Below, in pieces: positions 1 to 6,429 of a stretch of DNA of 11,211 bases. Position numbers and translations under genes: made by a program. Below the pieces are notes generated by a model. It ran no database searches, was not told the origin of the DNA, and saw only the letters and a list, made by a program, of their open reading frames with translations. Numbering within the stretch: position 1 is the first letter of the stretch; every line of letters starts with the position of its first letter. This DNA is from Hydrogenothermaceae bacterium (GTDB lineage Bacteria > Aquificota > Aquificae > Hydrogenothermales > Hydrogenothermaceae): positions 1 to 11,211 of the forward strand of contig JALSSE010000254.1 in assembly GCA_026984415.1 (NCBI GenBank), in the 5' to 3' direction.

Positions 1-725
1 GCACCTAAAGTAATTAATAATTTATCAATTTCCAACTGTCTCATTATCTCTTTTCCAACCTGAATAACTGGTGTATCTTTTGGAGCATTTATACTTTCGT
101 ATGCTTCCTTCTTGTTTGGAGTCATTATTGTGATATGTTTATAAAGTTTGAAGTTTGATGGTTTAGGGTCAACAAAAACCATTTTTCCAGTAGAAACAAG
201 AAAATCCATAACATTTTTTGTAATTACACCTTTGCCGTAGTCTGAGACAATAACTGCGTCAATTTCATCAATAACTGACTTAATTTTATCTAAAATTTTA
301 TTCTCTGTGTCTTCTGATAATTTATCTTTATTTTCCCTGTCTATCCTTAAAAGTTGCTGGCTTACAGCAAGTATTCTTATTTTTTCAGTTGTTGGTCTAT
401 TTTCATCTTCCACTAAAAGAGGCTCAATATTTTTCTCTTTTAATAGTTTCTCCATTAATTTTGCTTTGTTATCTTTTCCAACAACACCTATTATGTAAGC
501 ATGTCCATCTAATGCTGATATATTATTGGCTACATTTGAAGCCCCTCCTAATGTAACACTTTCTTTTGTTACTTCAACAACAGGAACAGGAGCTTCTGGG
601 GAAATTCTTTCAACATTCCCCCATATATACCTATCTAACATTAAATCTCCAATTACAAGTATTTTATTTTTATCAAACTTTGATATTATTTCCTCTGCCC
701 TTTTTTTTGTAATAAGAATTGGCAT
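1..725 (-). CDS. rfaE1: D-glycero-beta-D-manno-heptose-7-phosphate kinase, N-terminal part (cut by window edge)
   Basis: This gene encodes the kinase that phosphorylates C1 of heptose-7-phosphate on the route to ADP-heptose, the building block of the LPS inner core, so it implies an outer membrane. Reading down from the ATG at 723-725, 241 codons are open to the window edge. The protein is a PfkB/ribokinase-fold kinase: an opening strand with GDLMLDRY (26-33), the substrate-binding GGASN (60-64), RPTTEKIR (110-117), QQLLRIDR (123-130), VSDYGKG (160-166) and TPNKKEA (202-208) all match HldE/RfaE domain I. The C-terminal part with the catalytic GAGD-type motif lies outside the window, so it cannot be said whether the gene is stand-alone rfaE1 or a fused hldE carrying the adenylyltransferase domain. 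The start is supported by GAGGTGG ending 3 bases before the ATG. Confidence 0.9.
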   Translation of the reverse strand, partial: MPILITKKRAEEIISKFDKNKILVIGDLMLDRYIWGNVERISPEAPVPVVEVTKESVTLGGASNVANNISALDGHAYIIGVVGKDNKAKLMEKLLKEKNIEPLLVEDENRPTTEKIRILAVSQQLLRIDRENKDKLSEDTENKILDKIKSVIDEIDAVIVSDYGKGVITKNVMDFLVSTGKMVFVDPKPSNFKLYKHITIMTPNKKEAYESINAPKDTPVIQVGKEIMRQLEIDKLLITLG

Positions 726-753
726 TTTCCACCTCGTTAAAAAAATAAATACA

Positions 754-793
754 ATTATATATCGAAATTATATTTAGATTAATAAAGTTGTAA
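754..793 (-). promoter_or_regulatory. Probable promoter of rfaE1
   Basis: In the 90-bp gap between rfaE1 and argC the minus strand carries two perfect TATAAT hexamers, at 772-767 and 759-754, each with a short path to the rfaE1 start at 725. The upstream one has a partial -35 (ATTACA, 794-789) at 16 bp spacing; the downstream one has only TTAATC at 17 bp. Base composition here is extremely A/T-rich, so a chance TATAAT is possible; the position just upstream of the gene is the main support. Confidence 0.45.
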
Positions 794-801
794 TTTAGAT
801 T
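772..801. repeat. Two direct copies of a 9-bp motif, 21 bp apart
   Basis: ATTTAGATT occurs at 772-780 and again at 793-801 on the plus strand (AATCTAAAT on the minus strand). The 21-bp period is two DNA turns, and the nearer copy touches the upstream TATAAT of the presumed rfaE1 promoter. It could be a binding site for a regulator of rfaE1 or a chance duplication in A/T-rich DNA. Confidence 0.35.
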
Positions 802-815
802 TTAAAATTTGAAAA

Positions 816-1838
816 TCAAGGCCATACAGGAAAATTTAAAAGATTTTCTGTTTCTTTTTTTCCTATTAATAAATTAAAATTCTGTACTGCTTGTAAAGAT
901 GCACCTTTTCCTAAGTTATCAATTACAGAAATTATTATTGTAAATCCTGTTCTTTCATCTTTTGAAACAAAAATATCACAGAAATTTGTTCCTGATACAT
1001 TTTTTATTTTAGACGGAGTTTCTACCAATCTTATAAAAGGTTCATTTTTATAATACTCAAAGTAAAGTTCTTTTAAATCTTTTTCATTTATATCTGTTTT
1101 TACCGAAATTGAAGATATCATACCCCTTGAAACAGGAAGTATATGTGGGGTGAATCTTATTTTAACTTTTTGTCCTGAAAAAACTTCAATTACATTTTCC
1201 ATTTCTGGTATATGTCTGTGGTTTTTAGGAGAATAAGCGTAAGCATTTCCAAATGCCTCAGGAAAATGGAAGTCTTCTTTTAATTTTCTCCCTGCACCTG
1301 AAATTCCTGACATTGCATTTACAACTATGCTATCTTCTGTATTGAGTTTTTCTCTTATTAATGGGTATAGACCAAGTAAAGTGGCAGTAGGATAGCATCC
1401 TGGGTTTGCAATAATTTCTGCAGATTTTATTTCTTCTCTAAAAATTTCTGGTAATCCATAAACAGCCTTTTCTAAAATTTCAGGGTGTGAATGGTTAAAT
1501 CCATAATACTCAGGATACGCTGATAAATTCTTTATCCTGTAAGCTGCTGATAAATCAATTATCTTTTTGCCTTTTTTATAAAGGTTATAAACAAGTTCTA
1601 TTGAAGGTTCATGGGGTAAACACAAAAAATAAATATCAGAATTTTCAAGTTCAAAATTATTTTTAAAAACTAAATCTTGATACCTACTTTTAATAAAAAA
1701 AGGGAAAACTTCTTTTAAAGTTTTCCCCTGATATGTTCTTGATGTTATTTGATTAATTTCAACATCTTCGTACTGCTGCAAAACCTTGAAAAGTTCTACC
1801 CCTGTATAACCAGAAGCTCCAGCAATAGCAACTTTCAT
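816..1838 (-). CDS. argC: N-acetyl-gamma-glutamyl-phosphate reductase
   Basis: ArgC catalyses the third step of arginine (ornithine) biosynthesis, the NADPH-dependent reduction of N-acetylglutamyl phosphate to the semialdehyde, in the cytoplasm. The 340-residue length is normal for the family. The Rossmann motif GASGYTG lies at 7-13, the active-site cysteine is C148 in NPGCYPTA (145-152), and the catalytic-histidine segment HRHIPEM is at 207-213, followed by the substrate-domain segment with PVSRGM. The gene follows rpsI with only 8 bases between stop and start, and no clear Shine-Dalgarno sequence is visible in front of the ATG, so translation probably depends on ribosomes arriving from rpsI. 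Placing an arginine enzyme at the tail of a ribosomal-protein operon is unusual. No strong terminator follows; only a weak A/T hairpin (GATTTT...AAAATC, 798-817) overlaps the stop. Confidence 0.97.
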   Translation of the reverse strand: MKVAIAGASGYTGVELFKVLQQYEDVEINQITSRTYQGKTLKEVFPFFIKSRYQDLVFKNNFELENSDIYFLCLPHEPSIELVYNLYKKGKKIIDLSAAYRIKNLSAYPEYYGFNHSHPEILEKAVYGLPEIFREEIKSAEIIANPGCYPTATLLGLYPLIREKLNTEDSIVVNAMSGISGAGRKLKEDFHFPEAFGNAYAYSPKNHRHIPEMENVIEVFSGQKVKIRFTPHILPVSRGMISSISVKTDINEKDLKELYFEYYKNEPFIRLVETPSKIKNVSGTNFCDIFVSKDERTGFTIIISVIDNLGKGASLQAVQNFNLLIGKKETENLLNFPVWP

Positions 1839-1846
1839 AATATATA

Positions 1847-2278
1847 TTAACGTTTAGACCATCTGTATTTGGCTCTTGCACCCATCTGAGCGTATTTCTT
1901 ACGTTCTTTGATTCTTGCATCTCTTGTGAGAAGTCCAGCCTGTTTTAAAGCAGGTCTTAACTCAGGATTGTAAGTCTGTAAAGCCTTTGCTATTCCATAC
2001 ATAACCGCTTCTGCCTGGGCAGGTTTCCCACTTCCTTTTACAGTTGCATAAACATCAAACTTTCCTGTTGTTTCTGTAACATTAAAAGGGTGTAATATTT
2101 TTGCAATAAGAATATCTCTTTCAAAATAATCCTTTGCTTCCCACTCTTTACCTGAAGATGATTTTATGAAAATTTTACCATCACCTGGTAATATCCAAAC
2201 CCTTGCAATTGCTTCTTTTCTTCTTCCTGTTCCATATTTGGCTACTTTTGGGTCTAATTTTAAAGCCTTCTTTTTCAA
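1847..2278 (-). CDS. rpsI: Small ribosomal subunit protein S9 (uS9), TTG start
   Basis: S9 sits in the head of the 30S subunit and its C-terminal tail reaches the P-site tRNA. The protein shows the family opening GTGRRKEAIARVW, a central KGSGKPAQAEAVMYGIAKAL segment and the conserved C-terminal SKR. No ATG or GTG is available: reading upstream, an in-frame TAG lies at 2296-2294, leaving only two TTG codons, at 2287 and 2278. The strong GGAGG (2292-2288) abuts the first TTG with no spacing but is 9 bases from the second, so the start is placed at 2278 (143 residues). Using 2287 would add three residues. It lies 20 bases downstream of rplM, the usual L13-S9 pair, and 8 bases before argC. Confidence 0.95.
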   Translation of the reverse strand: MKKKALKLDPKVAKYGTGRRKEAIARVWILPGDGKIFIKSSSGKEWEAKDYFERDILIAKILHPFNVTETTGKFDVYATVKGSGKPAQAEAVMYGIAKALQTYNPELRPALKQAGLLTRDARIKERKKYAQMGARAKYRWSKR

Positions 2279-2292
2279 ATTATACAACCTCC
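2276..2292 (-). promoter_or_regulatory. Ribosome binding site deciding the rpsI TTG start
   Basis: GGAGG at 2292-2288 is followed directly by TTG (2287-2285) and, six bases later, by a second in-frame TTG (2278-2276). Only the second has normal spacing (9 bases), which favours it as the initiation codon. Confidence 0.65.
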
Positions 2293-2298
2293 ACTATG

Positions 2299-2751
2299 TT
2301 AAAAATTCTTCCATAAACCAACTAATTCTTCTAATGGTTTAGGATTTTGTGCTTGATGGTTATGTTCACTACCAGTATAAACTTTTAATCTTTTCATAAA
2401 TCTTTTTTGTAATTTGTTTTTTGGTAACATTCTTTCTACAGCTAATTTTATAACTTCCTCAGGTTTGTTTTGCAACATCCACTCTAAAGTCCTTACTTTC
2501 AATCCACCAGGATAACCTGTGTGGAATTTGTACTCTTTGTCAGTTAATTTTTTTCCAGTAACGGAAATTTTGTCTGCGTTCAGTACAATCACAAAATCTC
2601 CACAGTCAACATCTTTTTGAAAATAAGGTTTGTGTTTTCCTCTGAGTACATTTGCTATTAAAGCTGCTAATCTTCCAAGGTTTTTTCCTTCTGCATCAAT
2701 AACGTACCAATCCCTTTTAATATCTTCTTTACGTACTGTATATGTCTTCAT
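2299..2751 (-). CDS. rplM: Large ribosomal subunit protein L13 (uL13)
   Basis: L13 is an early-assembly protein of the 50S subunit. The sequence has the family opening (KTYTVRKEDIKRDWYVIDAEGKNLGRLA region, residues 2-29), then the LRGKHKPYF segment, DKISVTGKKL, and the MLPKNKLQKRFMKRLKVY block characteristic of L13. An ATG further upstream at 2796 is in frame but would prepend 15 residues with no L13 similarity and lies on top of the promoter -10 element, so the start is set at 2751, giving 150 residues, normal for the family. AAGGGG stands 9 bases before this ATG. It heads the rplM-rpsI-argC unit. In Escherichia coli L13 represses its own operon; here a leader hairpin covers the Shine-Dalgarno region, which would suit similar control, though this is inference. 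Confidence 0.97.
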   Translation of the reverse strand: MKTYTVRKEDIKRDWYVIDAEGKNLGRLAALIANVLRGKHKPYFQKDVDCGDFVIVLNADKISVTGKKLTDKEYKFHTGYPGGLKVRTLEWMLQNKPEEVIKLAVERMLPKNKLQKRFMKRLKVYTGSEHNHQAQNPKPLEELVGLWKNF

Positions 2752-2760
2752 TACACTATA

Positions 2761-2786
2761 CCCCTTTGTTTGTAGTTGCAAAGGAA
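2761..2786 (-). promoter_or_regulatory. Hairpin covering the rplM Shine-Dalgarno sequence
   Basis: On the minus strand TTCCTTTG (2786-2779) can pair with CAAAGGGG (2768-2761): six Watson-Crick pairs plus two G-U pairs, with a 10-base loop. The right arm contains the AAGGGG ribosome binding site of rplM. The predicted transcription start of the local promoter (around 2783-2779) falls inside the left arm, so the complete hairpin would form mainly in transcripts reading through from hpf. Confidence 0.45.
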
Positions 2787-2788
2787 AT

Positions 2789-2817
2789 ATTATCACATAT
2801 TTTGGTCTTTAATTCAA
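2789..2817 (-). promoter_or_regulatory. Sigma-70-type promoter of rplM-rpsI-argC
   Basis: TTGAAT (2817-2812) and GATAAT (2794-2789) are separated by exactly 17 bp, and TG stands one base before the -10 hexamer (extended -10, TGTGATAAT). The -35 box begins four bases after the hpf stop codon, so the promoter fills the hpf-rplM gap. The expected 5' leader is about 30 bases. Confidence 0.7.
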
Positions 2818-2820
2818 CTT

Positions 2821-3387
2821 TTATACGCCAGGGAGAATTAGACCATAATTTCCAGCTTTTTTCCTGTAAATAACATTTATTTCTCCTGATTCAGCATTCC
2901 TGAAAGGTAAGAAAAATGCTCCAGTTTCTTCTAAAAGAAGTCTTGCGTCATCTACTGTCATTGGTTTTTCAAGAGGTAAAGGTTCTTCAACTATTAATGG
3001 TCTTTCAATAGAAGGGGTTTCTTCTGGTGCTCTCTTTTCCATTTCTTTAAGTTTTGCGAGTCTTCTTCTTTCCTCAACTCTTCTACTTTTTAACCTTACT
3101 AACTGTCTTTCTACCTCATCTATAACAAAATCTATTGCAGAGTATAAATCGTTACTTTCTTCCCATGCATGGATAACACCACCACCAGGTGTATTAAAAT
3201 AAATATCAATATCAACTCTGTTTCTGTGTCTGTGTTTTTCAAAGGAATAAGTAACCCTTACTAAAACAGAATCCTCTGCTATATCAACATCTTTTAAGTA
3301 AGGTTTAAGTCTTTCTAATTTGTGTTCTGTGTAATCTTTAATAAAATCTGTTACCTGAACATTTTTTCCTACGTGTTCTATTTTCAT
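2821..3387 (-). CDS. hpf: Ribosome hibernation promoting factor, long form
   Basis: Long HPF binds the 30S decoding region, blocks mRNA/tRNA sites and joins two ribosomes into inactive 100S particles in resting cells. Residues 1-100 form the S30AE domain (KIEHVGKNVQVTD opening, the RHRNRVDIDI strand and the HAWEESNDLYSAIDFVIDEVERQL helix). Residues 101-135 are a charged linker. Residues 136-188 match the C-terminal dimerisation domain of long HPFs (PMTVDDARLLLEETG, PFRNAESGEINVIYRK, YGLI near the end). The 188-residue length fits the long class rather than the roughly 95-residue short HPF/YfiA type. Its ATG overlaps the rpoN stop as ATGA, and a strong AAGGAGGAG lies inside the last rpoN codons, so translation is coupled. 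The rpoN-hpf pairing is widespread in Gram-negative bacteria. Confidence 0.96.
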   Translation of the reverse strand: MKIEHVGKNVQVTDFIKDYTEHKLERLKPYLKDVDIAEDSVLVRVTYSFEKHRHRNRVDIDIYFNTPGGGVIHAWEESNDLYSAIDFVIDEVERQLVRLKSRRVEERRRLAKLKEMEKRAPEETPSIERPLIVEEPLPLEKPMTVDDARLLLEETGAFFLPFRNAESGEINVIYRKKAGNYGLILPGV

Positions 3388-4700
3388 AGTTTTCTCCTCC
3401 TTAGTCTGGAATCTGGTATGTTAAGTTCTTCCCTATATTTTGCTACAGTCCTTCGGGCAACATTTATTCCTTTTTCTTTTAAAATTTTTGAAATAGCATC
3501 ATCACTTAAAGGTTTACTTTTATCTTCATTTTCTACTAACTCTTTTATCATAAATTTTACGTTTTCTTTAGAAATTCCTCCATTATCAGAATGTACTTTT
3601 GTAGAAAAGAAGGATTTTAAAGGTATCATACCAATAGGGGTCTGTGCAAACTTATTTGATACTATCCTACTTACAGTCGATTCATGAAGTCCAACTTCTT
3701 TTGCTATGTCTTTCATTCTCAATGGTTTTAAATGTTGTTTTCCTTTCCTTAAAAAGTCTGATTGGTATTGTACTAAACTTTCAACAATTCTGTAAAGATT
3801 TTCTTTTCTCTGCTCAATTCCTTTTATGATACCAACTGCCTTTTGCAATTTTTCTTCTAAAAATTTTTTAGCTTCTGGAGATAAATCTTTGCGGGATATT
3901 AAAGATTTGTACTGGTTTGTAAGAAGTAATCTTGGTATACCTGTATCGTTCACAATTATTTCAAAACCATCACCTTTGTCGTAAATATACACATCAGGCT
4001 CAATATAGTTAATATCTTCTGTATGATAATTTACAAGAGGATAAGGGTTGAGAGTTTTTATATTTGATACTATGTATTTTATTTCTTCTTCAGATGCATC
4101 TTGATACCTTCTTTTTAAGTATTCAAGGTCATTAATCTTTTCAAGGGACTCTGTAATTATCCTTTTTGCTATATCATCTTTACCAAAAGTTTCTTCATAC
4201 TGAACATTTAAAAATTCTTCTAAATTTAAAGCTCCTATTCCTGTTGGCTCTAATTTCATTAATTTTTTTCTTACATTTTCTACTTTTTCAACAGGAACAT
4301 CTAATTTTTTAGCAATATCTTCAACAGAAACAGATAGATAACCTTTATCATCTAAGTTTCCTACTATTTCATAGGCTATATTTTTATCAATCCCTTCAAA
4401 TTCCAAATCAATCTGGAAATCTAACAATTCTAACAGTGTAGGCTTGTATACAAGGTATTTTGAACTAACTTCGTCTTCATCATCAGGATGATACTTTGCT
4501 AAATCTTTTTTTTCTGTATAATCGTCAGGTGTTTCTAAATTTGCCACTTCTTCTAAGAATGGATTTTCTTCCAATTCAGATTTAACAGTTTGTTCAAGCT
4601 CTAATTTAGGAAGTAAAATAACAGCCAACTGGTGTTTTAATGCAGGGGTAAGTATTAACTTTTGACCTAATTTTAGAGATAAATTTTGTTTCAATGACAT
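3384..4700 (-). CDS. rpoN: RNA polymerase sigma-54 factor
   Basis: Sigma-54 directs RNA polymerase to -24/-12 promoters and needs AAA+ activators, typically for nitrogen, motility or stress genes. Region I is at residues 1-50 (LSLKLGQKLILTPALKHQL start, ending near ELEENPFLEE), an acidic stretch follows, the core-binding domain spans about 80-260, and the DNA-binding part holds the helix-turn-helix with KEVGLHESTVSR inside 328-366. The RpoN box ARRTVAKYRE is intact at 415-424. Length 438 is within the family range. The ATG follows the pyrF stop with no bases between (TAAATG), with GAGGGG 9 bases upstream inside pyrF. The last codons, for three arginines (AGG AGG AGA), also make the ribosome binding site of hpf. 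The protein appears complete and functional. Confidence 0.98.
   Translation of the reverse strand: MSLKQNLSLKLGQKLILTPALKHQLAVILLPKLELEQTVKSELEENPFLEEVANLETPDDYTEKKDLAKYHPDDEDEVSSKYLVYKPTLLELLDFQIDLEFEGIDKNIAYEIVGNLDDKGYLSVSVEDIAKKLDVPVEKVENVRKKLMKLEPTGIGALNLEEFLNVQYEETFGKDDIAKRIITESLEKINDLEYLKRRYQDASEEEIKYIVSNIKTLNPYPLVNYHTEDINYIEPDVYIYDKGDGFEIIVNDTGIPRLLLTNQYKSLISRKDLSPEAKKFLEEKLQKAVGIIKGIEQRKENLYRIVESLVQYQSDFLRKGKQHLKPLRMKDIAKEVGLHESTVSRIVSNKFAQTPIGMIPLKSFFSTKVHSDNGGISKENVKFMIKELVENEDKSKPLSDDAISKILKEKGINVARRTVAKYREELNIPDSRLRRRKL
3394..3402 (-). promoter_or_regulatory. hpf ribosome binding site embedded in the rpoN C-terminus
   Basis: AAGGAGGAG (3402-3394) is a near-perfect anti-16S match 6 bases before the hpf ATG. 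It is made from the rpoN codons AGG AGG AGA for R434-R436, so the rpoN arginine tail and hpf initiation share the same bases. Confidence 0.85.
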
Positions 4701-5399
4701 TTAGTTTAACCCCTCAATCTGTTTCATTATTTCCTCTATTTTTTTATTTTTGTTTTCTGCCCTTAAAATTGGCCTCCCTATAACAAGTATATCTGCACCT
4801 TTTTTAACAGCTTCTTCAGGAGAAGCTACCCTCTTCTGGTCATCTTTTAAATCTTTACTAAGCCTGATTCCTGGAACAACAGCAATAAAATTCTTGTTTA
4901 CTTCCTTTTTCAACATTTCAACCTCGTAACTGGAACAAACAATTCCGTCTATACCTGTGTTAATAGCTGTATCGGCAAGTTTAAGAACAAGCTGACTTAT
5001 ACTGTATTTAGAACCTAAAAATTCTAAATAATTTTCACTGTGGCTTGTAAGTATAGTAACTCCTAATAATTTAAGGTTTGAATCACCTTTTGCCTCAACT
5101 GCTTTTTGTAACATCTCTTTTCCGCCTAATGTATGGACTGTCAGATAATCTACTCCCAATTCACAGGCAGATTTGACACCATTAAAAACAGTATTTGGGA
5201 TATCGTGGAGTTTTAGGTCTAAAAAAAGCTCAAAACCTCTGTCTTTTGTATAGTTTATTAAATCTTTTCCGTTTTTTATAAATAAAGAATATCCTATTTT
5301 TATTATTATATTCTGGTTAATTTCATCAAGTATTTTCTTCGCTTCTTGAACAGTAGGCACGTCAAGTGCTAATGCTATTTTTTTAATGTTTTCCTCCAT
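4701..5399 (-). CDS. pyrF: Orotidine 5'-phosphate decarboxylase
   Basis: PyrF makes UMP from orotidine monophosphate, the last step of de novo pyrimidine synthesis. The TIM-barrel signatures are all present: ALDVPT (10-15), substrate-contacting K34 in IKIGYSLF, the catalytic D61-x-K63-x-x-D66 in [17 protein letters not shown], and the phosphate-binding VIGRPI near the end. The 232-residue length is normal. The ATG at 5399 has no Shine-Dalgarno upstream; the only GGAGG is at 5397-5393, immediately after the start. From the length of homologues this ATG is nonetheless the natural N-terminus, and no alternative ATG, GTG or TTG is suitably placed. It is the first gene of the pyrF-rpoN-hpf unit and is divergent from ilvE. 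Confidence 0.97.
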   Translation of the reverse strand: MEENIKKIALALDVPTVQEAKKILDEINQNIIIKIGYSLFIKNGKDLINYTKDRGFELFLDLKLHDIPNTVFNGVKSACELGVDYLTVHTLGGKEMLQKAVEAKGDSNLKLLGVTILTSHSENYLEFLGSKYSISQLVLKLADTAINTGIDGIVCSSYEVEMLKKEVNKNFIAVVPGIRLSKDLKDDQKRVASPEEAVKKGADILVIGRPILRAENKNKKIEEIMKQIEGLN

Positions 5400-5427
5400 T
5401 TATATCAAATTTCATGCCAATTATTAT

Positions 5428-5458
5428 ATAATAATTATAAATTTAAGTATTTTGTCAA
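5428..5458 (-). promoter_or_regulatory. Probable promoter of pyrF-rpoN-hpf
   Basis: A perfect TTGACA lies at 5458-5453 on the minus strand. The best -10 matches are TATTAT at 5433-5428 (19 bp spacing) or AATTAT at 5436-5431 (16 bp); a perfect TATAAT at 5439-5434 is only 13 bp away, too close for normal use. The leader would be about 20-25 bases. The -35 is convincing, the -10 choice is not. Confidence 0.5.
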
Positions 5459-5483
5459 GTTTAATTTTTATAAAAATTAGTTG

Positions 5484-5489
5484 TAAAAT
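5484..5489 (+). promoter_or_regulatory. Possible -10 element of ilvE operon
   Basis: TAAAAT at 5484-5489 is a 5/6 match to the -10 consensus and would start transcription near 5496, about 24 bases before the ilvE ATG. No good -35 stands 16-18 bp upstream, so the assignment is tentative. The ilvE ribosome binding site itself is clear: GGAGGA at 5508-5513, 6 bases before the ATG. Confidence 0.3.
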
Positions 5490-5519
5490 AGAAAGGTTAT
5501 ATTATCTGGAGGACTTTAA

Positions 5520-6428
5520 ATGGAATTTATATACTTTGAAGGGAAAATTGTTCCAGCAGAAGAAGCAAAAATAAGCATAAAAACAAATTCTTTCCATTAT
5601 GGAACGGCAATATTTGAAGGAATAAGGGCATATTACGACAAAGAAACAGACAAAATGTACGGTTTATTTTTCAAAGAACATTACGAGAGACTTTTTTCAA
5701 ATATGAAAGTTCTAAATATGCAGATAGAAGAAACCATTGATGATTTAGTAGAAATAACAAAAGAGTTAGTTAGAAAAAACAACTACAAAGAAGATGTTTA
5801 TATAAGACCAATTGTTTATTTTTCTGATTTAAAAATAAGCCCAAAATTGATTGGCTTCCAATCAAGAATAGCAGTATATACACTTCCCCTTGGAGATTAT
5901 ATAGACACTGATAATGGAGTTAAGGCAATAACATCTTCATGGACAAGACTAAATGACAATATGATTCCTCCACGGCTTAAAGTTGCTGGGGCGTATGTTA
6001 ATAGTGCATTTTCAAAAACAGAGGCAATTAGAGCAGGAGCTGACGAAGCAATTGTTTTAAACAAAAATGGATATGTATCTGAAGGAAGTGCCGAAAACAT
6101 ATACATAGTCAGAGATAAGAAATTAATTACTCCACCTGTCAGTGATGATATTTTAGAAGGAATTACAAGATGGGCTGTAATGGTAATTGCAAAAGATTTA
6201 GGATATGAAGTAATAGAAAGGAGTATATCAAGGACAGAGCTTTATGTTGCAGATGAGGTATTTTTCTGTGGCACTGGGGCACAGGTTTCACCTGTTATAA
6301 ATATTGACAACATACAGATTGGAGATGGTAAACCTGGTCCTATAACAAAGGAAATACAAAAAGTGTATTTTGATGCAGTAAGGGGAAAATTGGATAAATA
6401 CAAGGAGTGGGTTATCCCTATAGATTGA
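5520..6428 (+). CDS. ilvE: Branched-chain amino acid aminotransferase
   Basis: This PLP enzyme of fold type IV carries out the last step of leucine, isoleucine and valine synthesis, passing an amino group from glutamate to the branched 2-oxo acid. The opening FHYGTAIFEGIRAY (26-39) is the IlvE signature; the Schiff-base lysine is K154 in PPRLKVAGAYVNS; E188 in GYVSEGSAENIY (184-195) holds the PLP pyridine; and the phosphate-binding region follows in TPPVSDDILEGITR and FFCGTGAQVSPV. Length 302 agrees with bacterial IlvE. The full conserved pattern favours a branched-chain enzyme over D-amino-acid transaminase or aminodeoxychorismate lyase of the same class. It is the first gene of a plus-strand unit; the next gene starts one base after its stop. 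Confidence 0.95.
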   Translation: MEFIYFEGKIVPAEEAKISIKTNSFHYGTAIFEGIRAYYDKETDKMYGLFFKEHYERLFSNMKVLNMQIEETIDDLVEITKELVRKNNYKEDVYIRPIVYFSDLKISPKLIGFQSRIAVYTLPLGDYIDTDNGVKAITSSWTRLNDNMIPPRLKVAGAYVNSAFSKTEAIRAGADEAIVLNKNGYVSEGSAENIYIVRDKKLITPPVSDDILEGITRWAVMVIAKDLGYEVIERSISRTELYVADEVFFCGTGAQVSPVINIDNIQIGDGKPGPITKEIQKVYFDAVRGKLDKYKEWVIPID

Positions 6429-6429
6429 G

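Noticed and set aside
307..777. Plus-strand open frames at 307-498 and 526-777
   Set aside because: They lie mostly antisense to rfaE1, whose minus-strand translation is a clear kinase; their products show no family signature and no ribosome binding site.
798..817. A/T hairpin at the argC stop as a terminator
   Set aside because: GATTTT and AAAATC form a very weak stem without G-C pairs, expected by chance in DNA of this composition.
2279..2284. Perfect TATAAT on the minus strand at the rpsI start as an internal promoter
   Set aside because: No reasonable -35 stands 15-19 bp upstream, and any transcript would begin inside rpsI.
2752..2796. Fifteen-residue N-terminal extension of rplM from an upstream ATG
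   Set aside because: It overlaps the -10 element, has no L13 similarity, and the inner ATG has a properly spaced ribosome binding site.
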